A stretch of DNA of 13,731 nt from Chloroflexota bacterium (GTDB lineage: Bacteria; Chloroflexota; UBA4733), in contig JANWJO010000214.1 of NCBI GenBank assembly GCA_025449435.1, positions 1 to 13,731 of the forward strand, in the 5' to 3' direction. Below are positions 7,503 through 13,731 of this stretch, in pieces. Position numbers and translations under genes: made by a program. Numbering within the stretch: position 1 is the first letter of the stretch; every line of letters starts with the position of its first letter. Below the pieces are notes generated by a model. The model made no database searches. It was not told the DNA's origin and saw only the letters and a program-made list of their open reading frames with translations.

Positions 7503-9003
7503 GGCCGGGAGGCTCAGGATCCAGGTAGTTCATCTCTGGGCGCATGGGCCAGCGGTAGGCATCAGCTGGCTGCGTGGCCCGCGCCCAGCGTTCCAATAGC
7601 TGGCTATCCGTCAGCTTGGCTGCCATCACGGCGGCAATGCGCTGTGGGTCCCACCCATCCAGCACGCGTGCCACCAGATCGTCACGCAGCGAGCGCACGG
7701 TCGGGTCCTCGGCGCGGTCGTGCATCTCCCCCGGATCAGTGGCGAGGTTGAACAACTGGGGCGGCATACCGTGGTAATAGCTGAGCTTCCAGTCGCCAGC
7801 GCGAATCATGCGCGACAGCACACCGTTGTCCGTGCAGTATTCGCACAGCGCCTCATCGCGCCAGGGGGCAGCTTGGTCGCGCAGCACGGGCAACAGGCTG
7901 CGTCCATCGGAGGCGGGCAGTAGTGGCGCACCCAGCGCATCCAGCATGGTGGCCGCGAGATCAAGTGAACTGGCCACGTGCGCGCAGCGCGTGCTAGCGG
8001 GCAGCACGCCCGGCCAGCTCAGGATGGCCGGCACCCGCGCTGACTGTTCGTAGAAGGTCTGCTTCCACCACAGGCCGTGCTCGCCCACTTGCTCGCCATG
8101 ATCGGAGGTGTAGATCACCAGGGTGTTGCGTGCCAGGTCGTTGCTGTGCAAGGCAGCCAGGATCTCGCCGATCATGCGGTCCATCGCCGCCACCAGCGCC
8201 CAGTAGGCTGCCCGCGCGCGCAGGATCTCGGCCTCGCTCACCTCTACGATGCCGGTCTGTTCACGCCAGCGGCGCAGTACGGGATGGATGGCATGGCTCC
8301 ACGGCTGGGGATATGTGGGCATACCCACGCGTTGCGCAAAGCGTGCAAAATCCGCCCGCCGTGCCACGAACGGCTGATGGGGCAGCATCAGGCCAACCGT
8401 GAGGCAAAACGGCTCTTGATCATGGCTGGCTCGCCGCGCGGTGCCCAGTTGGTTGAGGTAGCGCACGGTGGCCGCCGTTACATCCTCGTCATGTACCTGG
8501 TAGCCGCTCTGTCCGGCTCCTGAGCGGTCTAAACTTACGCGAGCGGGCCCCGCCGTACCTTCCAGCACGCCGCGCGGCACATCGCCGCCACCAGGGAAAT
8601 TTGGGCCGTGGTCCCCCACCAACCGCTCGGTGTAGCCGCGCAACTGGTCGGGTCCAACCGAGTGCATCCTGCCGATGAGCACCGGGTGGTAGCCAGCGGC
8701 GCCCAGGGCGTGAGCAAAAGTTGGGATGCCGGAATCCAGCACGTGATCGTTCGTCCACACGGCATTATGGTGCGGATATCTGCCCGTGAGCATAGCCATG
8801 CGTGACGGCACGCACAGCGGTGACGGGCAATACAACCCATCGAGCGTGACGCCGCTGGCTGCCAGGCCGTCGAGATTGGGCGTCTCAGCCACCGGGTCGC
8901 CATACGCGCCGGAGACAAACGCGCTGTGCTGGTCGGAGAGGATGTACAGGAGGTTGGGACGCTGCGTCCTCGACGGTGAACTCGTCTGCGAATGCTCTAC
9001 CAT
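7492..9003 (-). CDS. Formylglycine-dependent sulfatase, choline-sulfatase-like, cytoplasmic
   Basis: 503 residues from the chosen ATG. PNLLYILSDQH supplies the first metal ligand (Asp24). LCVPSR carries the C-x-P-S-R signature, with Cys64 to be converted to formylglycine. SDHGEQVGEHGLW (Asp301, His302) and the Lys at 314 complete the metal and sulfate site. The DQ pair and the GRMHSVGPDQLRGY stretch recall choline sulfatases (BetC) and related phosphonate monoester hydrolases. It would cleave sulfate esters. No signal peptide is visible, so it should act in the cytoplasm, plausibly on a substrate imported by the neighbouring ABC system. The ATG at 9003 has GAGGAGG just upstream; a longer form from a GTG at 9069 lacks a ribosome site and runs through an inverted repeat. 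Its maturase is not in the window. The true substrate is unknown. Confidence 0.88.
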   Translation of the reverse strand: MVEHSQTSSPSRTQRPNLLYILSDQHSAFVSGAYGDPVAETPNLDGLAASGVTLDGLYCPSPLCVPSRMAMLTGRYPHHNAVWTNDHVLDSGIPTFAHALGAAGYHPVLIGRMHSVGPDQLRGYTERLVGDHGPNFPGGGDVPRGVLEGTAGPARVSLDRSGAGQSGYQVHDEDVTAATVRYLNQLGTARRASHDQEPFCLTVGLMLPHQPFVARRADFARFAQRVGMPTYPQPWSHAIHPVLRRWREQTGIVEVSEAEILRARAAYWALVAAMDRMIGEILAALHSNDLARNTLVIYTSDHGEQVGEHGLWWKQTFYEQSARVPAILSWPGVLPASTRCAHVASSLDLAATMLDALGAPLLPASDGRSLLPVLRDQAAPWRDEALCEYCTDNGVLSRMIRAGDWKLSYYHGMPPQLFNLATDPGEMHDRAEDPTVRSLRDDLVARVLDGWDPQRIAAVMAAKLTDSQLLERWARATQPADAYRWPMRPEMNYLDPEPPGPTP

Positions 9004-9023
9004 ATGCCTCCTCGCCAGCTTGC

Positions 9024-9061
9024 GTTGCGTGTTGTACACCGCCCAGTGTGCACCGCGCAAC
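9024..9061. repeat. Imperfect inverted repeat upstream of the sulfatase gene
   Basis: Arms 9024-9039 and 9046-9061 (16 bases each, 13 of 16 complementary, GTTGCG...CGCAAC at the ends) flank a 6-base loop. As + strand RNA two of the mismatches become G-U pairs, giving a nearly continuous stem. It lies 21-58 bases before the sulfatase start, so it may be an operator or a leader hairpin. There is no U-run beside it, so it is not a classic terminator. Confidence 0.45.
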
Positions 9062-9162
9062 CTCAGCACGGCCGGCTGTGAACATCTAGGAATTCGGTAT
9101 CACGGAGAGCACACCCCGTATGTCCCCTACCTCGGCAGTGCCTACCTCTGTGAGCCGGTCAA

Positions 9163-9183
9163 GGAGAGGGGTTAGGGGTGGGG
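9163..9183 (+). repeat. G-rich tract, degenerate copy of the repeat tail at the right edge
   Basis: GGAGAGGGGTTAGGGGTGGGG has three runs of four Gs. It matches, with few changes, the tail at 13694-13714 that follows the hairpin there. It sits in the 188-base gap between the sulfatase and oligoendopeptidase genes, with no gene in that gap. It is likely the remnant of a dispersed intergenic repeat. Confidence 0.5.
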
Positions 9184-9191
9184 TTTGTATC

Positions 9192-10991
9192 CTACGTAAA
9201 GCTGCGTTCCAGTTCGTCGACCAGGTTGCCGAAGAAGGCGACGGCCTTGCTGATGGGTGCGGCGGTCGTCATGTCCACACCAGCGAGGCGCATAAGGTCG
9301 ACGGGGTCCAGCGTACCGCCCGCCTTCAGCGTGGTGAGCCAGCGATCCACGGCGGGCTGGCCCTCCTGCCGGATCGCTTCCGCCACACTCACCGCGCAGG
9401 ATAGGCCAGCGGCGTAGGTATACGGGTACAAGCCGGTGTAGAAATGTGGCTGCTGCGCCCAATACCAGGTGGCGTTGTCATCCACCTCCACGGAACCAGC
9501 GTAGAAGCGCTCAAACACCTCGCGTTGCGTCTGTAGGATCACTGGTTGCGTGATGGGCTTGCCAGCCTCTGCCAGGTCGTACAATCGTTGCTCAAAGTGC
9601 GCTTCCAGTAGGTGCGTCACCATATTGTGGGTGAACGTACCCAAGAATTGCAGCACGACCCAGCGGCGAAAACGCGGGTCGGTGCTGGACTGCACCATGG
9701 CATTGCCGAGCAACAGCTCATTAGCTGTGGAGGGCGCCTCGATGAAGAACAGGGCTGGGCGGGTGTTGCTGATGACCTGGTTCCGGCCAGCCAGCACACC
9801 GTGGCCGGCGTGGCCCAATTCGTGTGCCAGCGTAAACGCGTTGCGCAAGGTGTTGCGCCAGGTGGTGAACACGTAGGAGTGGACGCCATACACCGTCGAG
9901 CAGAAGGCGCCTGAGCGCTTGCCGGTATTCTCGGCGCGGTCGATCCAGCGGTCACGAAAGGCCGCCTCGACGATACCAGCGTACTCGCTACCGAGCACTG
10001 CTAAGCCCGATTTCACCAAGCTAGCCGCCTCTTCAAAGGTGGTCGGAGGTTCGAAGTCGGGGTCTAGTGGCGCGTCTACATCCCAGCGGCACACCTTGTC
10101 GAGACCCAGCACGCGCTGCTTCAGACGCATGAGCCGGCGATAGTGGGGCGCAATCTCGTCGTGCACGACGTTGAGGACGTTTCGGTAGGCGGTCTCCGGC
10201 ACGTGCTGCGACTCGAGGATCATCGCGGTGGCCGATGAGTAGTGGCGCAGCTTGGCCAGCACGACGTTGCGCTTGATGTGCGTGCCGAGCGTGGTGGACA
10301 GCGTGGCAACGTGGCGATGCATGCCCGCACCCAATGACTGGTAGCCCGCCTCGCGCACCGCGCGGTCGGCAGCGTGCGAGTAGCCAAATACGTACGCCGC
10401 GATGGACACCGGTAGTTCTTGGCCGCTGGCGCTGTGGATCGTCTCGCAGCGCACGTCCACGGCCGTCGTCTGGCCCCAGATGGTGCTGGGTGCGCTCAGC
10501 GCTTCGCCCAAGGAGGCCAGGGCGTGTTCGGTTTCGGCCGCGAGCACGTGCGCTTTCCGCTTGAGGATGTCTTCCAATTGACGGCGGTACGTCGCGAGTT
10601 CCTGCACGCTGGCTAAGGCGTGCTCGATCGCTCCATCAGGCAGCGCTGTGAGTTCGGTGGTGATGAACGACAGGCTGGCCTCCACTTGAGCCGCCACCGC
10701 GCCGCCGCGTACTGCCTGTGCCTGCGCCTCGGGCGAGTGCCCGTCGGTGGACACGCCCAACCGCCCATACGCATCGACTTTGGTGAGCACTTCTGCCACG
10801 GCGTCGCGGGCGCGTAGGCAGTTCAGCAGCGCGCCGCCACTTTCGCCTAGCCGGCCGCGATACTGCTCTACCGTAGCCACCAGTGCGTTGAGCTGGTCGA
10901 TCGCCGCCTCCCAGCTCGCTGGCGATGGGTAGATATCGCCAAGGTTCCAGGTTTCTTCAACGGGTACATCGGCGCGAGCTGGCAATGGCAA
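9192..10991 (-). CDS. pepF: Oligoendopeptidase F, M3-family zinc metallopeptidase
   Basis: 599 residues, the normal size for PepF. The zinc motif is HELGH (His390, Glu391, His394) within FTLAHELGHAGHG, and the third ligand is Glu418 in FIEAPSTANELLL. The C-terminal FYTGLYPYTYAAGLS region, with tyrosines placed for substrate binding, is typical. The N-terminus has EETWNLGDIYPS, the usual PepF opening. The enzyme cleaves short peptides in the cytoplasm and has no signal peptide. The start is a TTG at 10991: AGGGGGA (10998-11004) lies six bases upstream and an in-frame TAG shortly upstream rules out a longer protein. A second TTG two codons later is possible. That ribosome site overlaps the stop of the secreted-protein gene, 11 bases away, so the two genes are likely co-transcribed. 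Confidence 0.93.
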   Translation of the reverse strand: MPLPARADVPVEETWNLGDIYPSPASWEAAIDQLNALVATVEQYRGRLGESGGALLNCLRARDAVAEVLTKVDAYGRLGVSTDGHSPEAQAQAVRGGAVAAQVEASLSFITTELTALPDGAIEHALASVQELATYRRQLEDILKRKAHVLAAETEHALASLGEALSAPSTIWGQTTAVDVRCETIHSASGQELPVSIAAYVFGYSHAADRAVREAGYQSLGAGMHRHVATLSTTLGTHIKRNVVLAKLRHYSSATAMILESQHVPETAYRNVLNVVHDEIAPHYRRLMRLKQRVLGLDKVCRWDVDAPLDPDFEPPTTFEEAASLVKSGLAVLGSEYAGIVEAAFRDRWIDRAENTGKRSGAFCSTVYGVHSYVFTTWRNTLRNAFTLAHELGHAGHGVLAGRNQVISNTRPALFFIEAPSTANELLLGNAMVQSSTDPRFRRWVVLQFLGTFTHNMVTHLLEAHFEQRLYDLAEAGKPITQPVILQTQREVFERFYAGSVEVDDNATWYWAQQPHFYTGLYPYTYAAGLSCAVSVAEAIRQEGQPAVDRWLTTLKAGGTLDPVDLMRLAGVDMTTAAPISKAVAFFGNLVDELERSFT

Positions 10992-10997
10992 TGCGTA

Positions 10998-11004
10998 TCC
11001 CCCT
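10998..11004 (-). promoter_or_regulatory. Ribosome-binding site of the oligoendopeptidase gene, overlapping the upstream stop codon
   Basis: AGGGGGA on the - strand sits six bases before the TTG start and shares bases with the TAG stop (11003-11005) of the preceding gene. This decides the unusual start codon and suggests translational coupling. Confidence 0.6.
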
Positions 11005-13471
11005 AGCTATACCATCCGACAACATCGACCACGACGTCGGTGCTGCCGGCGAGGTTGTACAGATTAATCGCTCCATTGCTGCCGAGCTTGACCACTACGA
11101 GATTGGGAATCGTCCTGCCAGCCGCCCAGTTGAGATCAGATACCACTGGTGGACTTCCCAGGTCGCCGGGGAATACGGTGAGGTAGCTCGCCGCCGTCGT
11201 GTCGGTCACGGTGACGTTGAGCACGACACCGGTGGCGTTCGCGGGCACGGTGCCGTCACCGGCGATGGTCAGGCTGCGCGTCACGTTACCCAGGAATGGC
11301 GTGGTGTAGGGCCCGACATGGCTCGCTGCACGGGTATCCATGATGCGGGTGGGCGTCGAGCCTGTAAACGTCACCCCGGCTGTGCTGGTGTTATCCGTGA
11401 TCCAGCCATTGACATCCACAATCACGTCAGCGTTGCCTGAGAAGTTGAAAATATCGATAATGCCACCGGTGCCGACCGCCACGATGACCCGGTTCGGGAT
11501 GGTGACACCGGGAGCCCAGTTGAGGTTGGACGTTGGCGGCTGCGCCACGCCGGCGGGCCACACAGTGAGGTCACTGCCAGCGCTGGTGTCGGTGACCGTC
11601 ACGTTGAGCACCACGGCTGACACGCCCGCACTGGGCACACCGCCTTTGCCGGTTACTTGCACAAGGCGGGTCACGCCAGTGCCGAACGGCGTGCTGTATG
11701 GCCCTACCTGGCTGGAGGACCGCGTGTCGAGGATGCGCGCAGGCGTGATAGGGTTGAACAGGCCGGTCAAGCCCGTGCTAGCGGCCTTGGGTTTGGCTAG
11801 GCCGGTGGGGCCCACAAAGCCTTCGACGTCTACAATGACATCGGTCAAACCGGCCGAGTTGAATATCTCCACGTTGCCATCGCCACCGACGGCCACTTCC
11901 ACCAGATTCGGGATGGTTTGTCCGCTCACCCAGTTGAGGTTCGAGGCCAGTGGCTGCGACACCAGGCTGGGCCAGACGTTGAGGTAGCCAGCGGCCGTCG
12001 TGTCAGTCACGGTGACATTGAGCACTGCGGCGGTGGCGCCGGCAGGAACACCGCCCTTGCCCACCACCTGCACGGTGCGGATGAGGCCAGGGAGGAACGG
12101 CGTGCTGTATGGACCGACCGTGCTATTCGCCCGCGTATCCAGAATACGGGCTGGTGTAAGCGCGCTATACCGGCCACCAGTGATCGTGAGGTAACTGTAC
12201 TGGTCCAGGGCGTACGCGTACGACGTCCCCGCAGCGTTGGTGATCGTGATGTCCACCGTGCCAGTGCCAGCTGGCGAGGTCGCGGTCAAGGACGTATCCG
12301 AGTTGACGGTGAAGCTGGCTGCCGGCGTGGAGCCAAACATCACGGCGGTAGTGCCAGTGAAGTCCGCGCCCGCCAGCGTGACGGCTGTGCCGCCCGTGGT
12401 CGGTCCCGCACTGGGGCTGAGCGTCGTGGTGATCTGCGGGAGATAGTTCTCCTCACAGGTGTTGTGCTGGTTGCTCCATTCCTGCTGGAGGTAATACGGC
12501 GTGCCGTTGATGAGTTGGTTGTATGCCTGATTCGAGCCGGTCGTGCCGATGGGCGTGCCGAAATCGAAATCACACTCATCGCCGTTTTCAAAGCCTGACG
12601 AGTCGAACCACGCATGACCCAACGGGTCGGTGATCGTTTCATTGGATTCATGCGAAGTCACGTTGATAGTGTCATCAGCATCATCATTATTGGGCGAACT
12701 ACCGGTGTCACACGTTCCCACGCTGCGAGCCACCGAGGACTTGGCGTAGGCCATATTGGCGTACAGGATGGTTGCTGCCACACCAACCGTGAGGGAGGAG
12801 TGGTAGGCGCAATAGAAGTTGGACGAACACTCCGTGCCGGCCGCACTGATGCACGTGGCAAGGTTGGGTGGGAAGAACACGAAATAGTCGTGGCTAAGGT
12901 CAGCTGGGAGGCTTTGGGCGGTCAAATACGACTGCAGTTCGGTCTGCAACTGGCTATCGGTGATGCAGGTCGTGAAGGTGTGCGTTGGGTCGGTGCAGCC
13001 ATTCGTTGGGAACGGATCGCTGTCGATGAGCGCGCCGCCAAACGTCTGGCTGTACTGAATGGAGTTCTGCCGGACGATCTTGTCATAGTATTCGGTGTCG
13101 GTGGTGTACACGTTGGTGGGTTTGCCGCTATCGGCCGCCACGTTGGTGAAGTACTGATTGATGAGGGTCTCGTAGTTGGGGCTGGTGTACGACCAGCTTG
13201 ATGGGAGCCAGTACACGGCATAGTTCGTCACGCCGCCGGTGATGGCCTGGCCACCGTGGTACAGCAGGGGTGGTGTGCCCAATCCGGCTCCCGATGCCTT
13301 CAAGACGCCCCTTGGCGCCACCATGCCGAGAATGGTGCCGGCCCGCGGAGAAAACTTGCTGGGTGCAGCGCTCGACGTGCTGGCTGGCGCAGGCGCCGCG
13401 GCCGCTGGCGATGCTTGGATGGCAAGCGCCAGGATGAACAAGACGCTGGTGAGCAGTCGCGGAACGTTCAC
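11003..13471 (-). CDS. Secreted multidomain protein: putative HExxE metallopeptidase-like domain, IPT/TIG domain, three beta-rich repeats
   Basis: 822 residues from the chosen GTG. MNVPRLLTSVLFILALAIQ followed by an Ala-rich cleavage region is a clear Sec signal peptide. The N-terminal domain (about 60-343) contains SHESNETITDP (His274, Glu275, Glu278), WFDSSGFENGDECDF and QEWSNQHNTCE. From memory, this order (SHExxE-xTDP, then ExGDxC, then EWSN) marks a poorly characterised family of bacterial secreted proteins, possibly zinc peptidases; activity is unproven. An IPT/TIG domain follows (about 345-425). Three roughly 120-residue repeats cover 434-822, each with the pattern TPxRIxDTR, VGPYxTPF, VLNVTVTDT, SxLNW and VDVxGW. 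The GTG at 13471 has AGAAGGA seven bases upstream and starts right before the signal peptide; a GTG 45 bases earlier would add a non-signal extension. The product is probably extracellular or wall-associated. Confidence 0.85.
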   Translation of the reverse strand: MNVPRLLTSVLFILALAIQASPAAAAPAPASTSSAAPSKFSPRAGTILGMVAPRGVLKASGAGLGTPPLLYHGGQAITGGVTNYAVYWLPSSWSYTSPNYETLINQYFTNVAADSGKPTNVYTTDTEYYDKIVRQNSIQYSQTFGGALIDSDPFPTNGCTDPTHTFTTCITDSQLQTELQSYLTAQSLPADLSHDYFVFFPPNLATCISAAGTECSSNFYCAYHSSLTVGVAATILYANMAYAKSSVARSVGTCDTGSSPNNDDADDTINVTSHESNETITDPLGHAWFDSSGFENGDECDFDFGTPIGTTGSNQAYNQLINGTPYYLQQEWSNQHNTCEENYLPQITTTLSPSAGPTTGGTAVTLAGADFTGTTAVMFGSTPAASFTVNSDTSLTATSPAGTGTVDITITNAAGTSYAYALDQYSYLTITGGRYSALTPARILDTRANSTVGPYSTPFLPGLIRTVQVVGKGGVPAGATAAVLNVTVTDTTAAGYLNVWPSLVSQPLASNLNWVSGQTIPNLVEVAVGGDGNVEIFNSAGLTDVIVDVEGFVGPTGLAKPKAASTGLTGLFNPITPARILDTRSSSQVGPYSTPFGTGVTRLVQVTGKGGVPSAGVSAVVLNVTVTDTSAGSDLTVWPAGVAQPPTSNLNWAPGVTIPNRVIVAVGTGGIIDIFNFSGNADVIVDVNGWITDNTSTAGVTFTGSTPTRIMDTRAASHVGPYTTPFLGNVTRSLTIAGDGTVPANATGVVLNVTVTDTTAASYLTVFPGDLGSPPVVSDLNWAAGRTIPNLVVVKLGSNGAINLYNLAGSTDVVVDVVGWYS
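11006..11376 (-). repeat. Beta-rich repeat 3 of the secreted protein
   Basis: Runs from TPTRIMDTRAASHVGPYTTPF to VVVDVVGWYS at the C-terminus, with TVTDTTAASYLTVFPGDL and DLNWAAGRTIPNLVVVKLG between. It is the last of three homologous units. Ending exactly at VGWYS, it suggests the repeat is a complete domain with its final strand at the protein end. Confidence 0.8.
11396..11762 (-). repeat. Beta-rich repeat 2 of the secreted protein
   Basis: Runs from LFNPITPARILDTRSSSQVG to VIVDVNGWITD. It has the same landmarks as its neighbours: GPYSTPFGTGVTRLVQVTGK, VVLNVTVTDTSAG, SNLNWAPGVTIPNRVIVAVG. A short threonine/serine-rich linker separates it from repeat 3. Confidence 0.8.
11815..12172 (-). repeat. 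Beta-rich repeat 1 of the secreted protein
   Basis: Runs from RYSALTPARILDTRANSTVG to VIVDVEGFVG, with AVLNVTVTDTTAAGYLNVWP and SNLNWVSGQTIPNLVEVAVG. An 18-residue or so Gly/Lys/Ala linker leads to repeat 2. Units of this type are common in secreted actinobacterial and Chloroflexota proteins and are presumed adhesive or carbohydrate-binding, without established function. Confidence 0.8.
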
Positions 13472-13478
13472 ACATCCA

Positions 13479-13485
13479 TCCTTCT
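13479..13485 (-). promoter_or_regulatory. Ribosome-binding site fixing the secreted-protein start
   Basis: AGAAGGA on the - strand lies seven bases before the GTG at 13471 and immediately precedes a canonical signal peptide. This favours that start over the GTG at 13516. Confidence 0.6.
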
Positions 13486-13516
13486 GTAAACCGGGCAACC
13501 CGTGTGGACTGTCCAC

Positions 13517-13620
13517 GAGTGCAGTTACCCGTCGCTATGAGGCGCCATCACCGTATCGGCTCGTACTATCGCACAAAGTCGCCTCAAGCGATATATGAGG
13601 AAAAGGTACTCCCCTGGGCA
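13517..13620 (-). other. Upstream region of the secreted-protein gene, no gene seen
   Basis: This is the only AT-richer stretch at the right end, with TATATC and GATAGT elements on the - strand. The promoter of the secreted-protein gene is probably here, but I cannot find a -35/-10 pair of good quality and spacing, so none is called. Confidence 0.3.
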
Positions 13621-13702
13621 GTCGTGGTTGCACCCCTCCCCGGGAGACCGGGCGGGGCGTGCTCGTCGTGGTTGCTCCCCTCCCCGGGAGACCGGGGAGG
13701 GG
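13621..13702 (+). repeat. Tandem 44-base-period GC-rich repeat (two units)
   Basis: Units at 13621-13657 and 13665-13702 both begin GTCGTGGTTGC and continue into CCCCTCCCCGGGAGACCGGG, differing at only a few positions; the start-to-start period is 44 bases. Each contains an inverted repeat. It is intergenic and probably one member of a dispersed family, given the related tract at 9163-9183. Confidence 0.75.
13677..13702. repeat. Perfect 11-base-pair GC hairpin with GAGA loop
   Basis: CCCCTCCCCGG (13677-13687) and CCGGGGAGGGG (13692-13702) are exact reverse complements around GAGA. As + strand RNA the loop is a GNRA-type tetraloop, so the stem would be extremely stable. No T-run follows on either strand, so it is not a standard intrinsic terminator, though it could still stall polymerase or protect a 3' end. 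Confidence 0.75.
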
Positions 13703-13714
13703 TTGGGGGTGGGG
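13694..13714 (+). other. Potential G-quadruplex tract
   Basis: Four runs of at least four Gs are separated by loops of one or two bases (GGGG-A-GGGG-TT-GGGGG-T-GGGG). This satisfies the usual G-quadruplex pattern very strongly. The first two runs also form the 3' arm of the hairpin, so the two structures would be mutually exclusive. Confidence 0.6.
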
Positions 13715-13731
13715 TGCGAATTCCCCCTCTA

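Noticed and set aside
9004..9069. N-terminal extension of the sulfatase from the GTG at 9069
   Set aside because: No ribosome site precedes it, the added residues do not belong to the family, and it spans the inverted repeat; the ATG at 9003 follows GAGGAGG.
13472..13516. N-terminal extension of the secreted protein from the GTG at 13516
   Set aside because: It would place 15 polar residues before a canonical signal peptide, whereas the GTG at 13471 has a good ribosome site.
13621..13702. CRISPR-like tandem repeats
   Set aside because: Only two units with a 7-base separation, palindromic and GC-rich throughout, and no cas genes; an intergenic repeat fits better.
13677..13702. Rho-independent terminator
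   Set aside because: The stem is perfect but no T-run follows on either strand.
1..13731. tRNA(Sec) or selenoprotein with in-frame UGA near selA
   Set aside because: I found no tRNA-like cloverleaf in the gaps, and none of the recognised genes is interrupted by an in-frame TGA; the sulfatase active site uses an ordinary Cys codon.

Overview
This is a GC-rich bacterial segment with nine complete protein genes and one cut off at the left edge. The short intergenic gaps contain G-rich, hairpin-forming repeats. Several traits fit Chloroflexota (Thermomicrobia/Sphaerobacter-like) or, less likely, Actinobacteria: a sugar ABC binding protein that is both a twin-arginine precursor and a lipoprotein with a long Ala/Ser/Thr linker, frequent GTG/TTG starts, and a large secreted protein with tandem beta-rich repeats. 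The assignment is an inference from style, because the window holds no rRNA or other taxonomic marker.

Left part (1-3087, + strand): the end of an unidentified gene, then a full-length SelA-type PLP enzyme, then an FGGY-family sugar kinase. Both junctions are 4-base stop/start overlaps (GTGA, ATGA), so the three genes look like one translationally coupled operon. A convergent IclR-family regulator follows (3069-3878, - strand). It is separated by a 267-base regulatory gap from a sugar importer operon: lipoprotein binding protein, MalF/UgpA-type permease and MalG/UgpE-type permease (4146-7502, + strand). The gap holds a near-consensus sigma-70 promoter (TTGACG-17-TATACT) with a perfect 15-base palindrome over the predicted transcription start, and a related site just upstream of the regulator's own start. 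No ATPase for the transporter is present.

Right part (- strand): a choline-sulfatase-like sulfatase with no signal peptide (7492-9003), an M3-family oligoendopeptidase F (9192-10991), and an 822-residue secreted protein (11003-13471). The secreted protein has an HExxE-containing putative metallopeptidase domain, an IPT/TIG domain and three copies of a roughly 120-residue beta-rich repeat. It and the oligoendopeptidase gene are only 11 bases apart, and the latter's ribosome-binding site overlaps the former's stop codon, so they are probably co-transcribed.

Taken together, genes 1-7502 plus the sulfatase read as a carbohydrate uptake and catabolism locus. An IclR-regulated importer brings in a sugar derivative, perhaps sulfated. 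A cytoplasmic sulfatase could desulfate it and the FGGY kinase phosphorylate it. The odd member is SelA, normally the selenocysteine synthase, found here with no selB, selC or selD in view. The right-hand pair looks like an unrelated secreted-protein/peptidase unit. The right edge carries a tandem 44-base repeat with a perfect 11-base-pair hairpin and a G-quadruplex-type tract, and a degenerate relative of its tail lies in the gap at 9163-9183.
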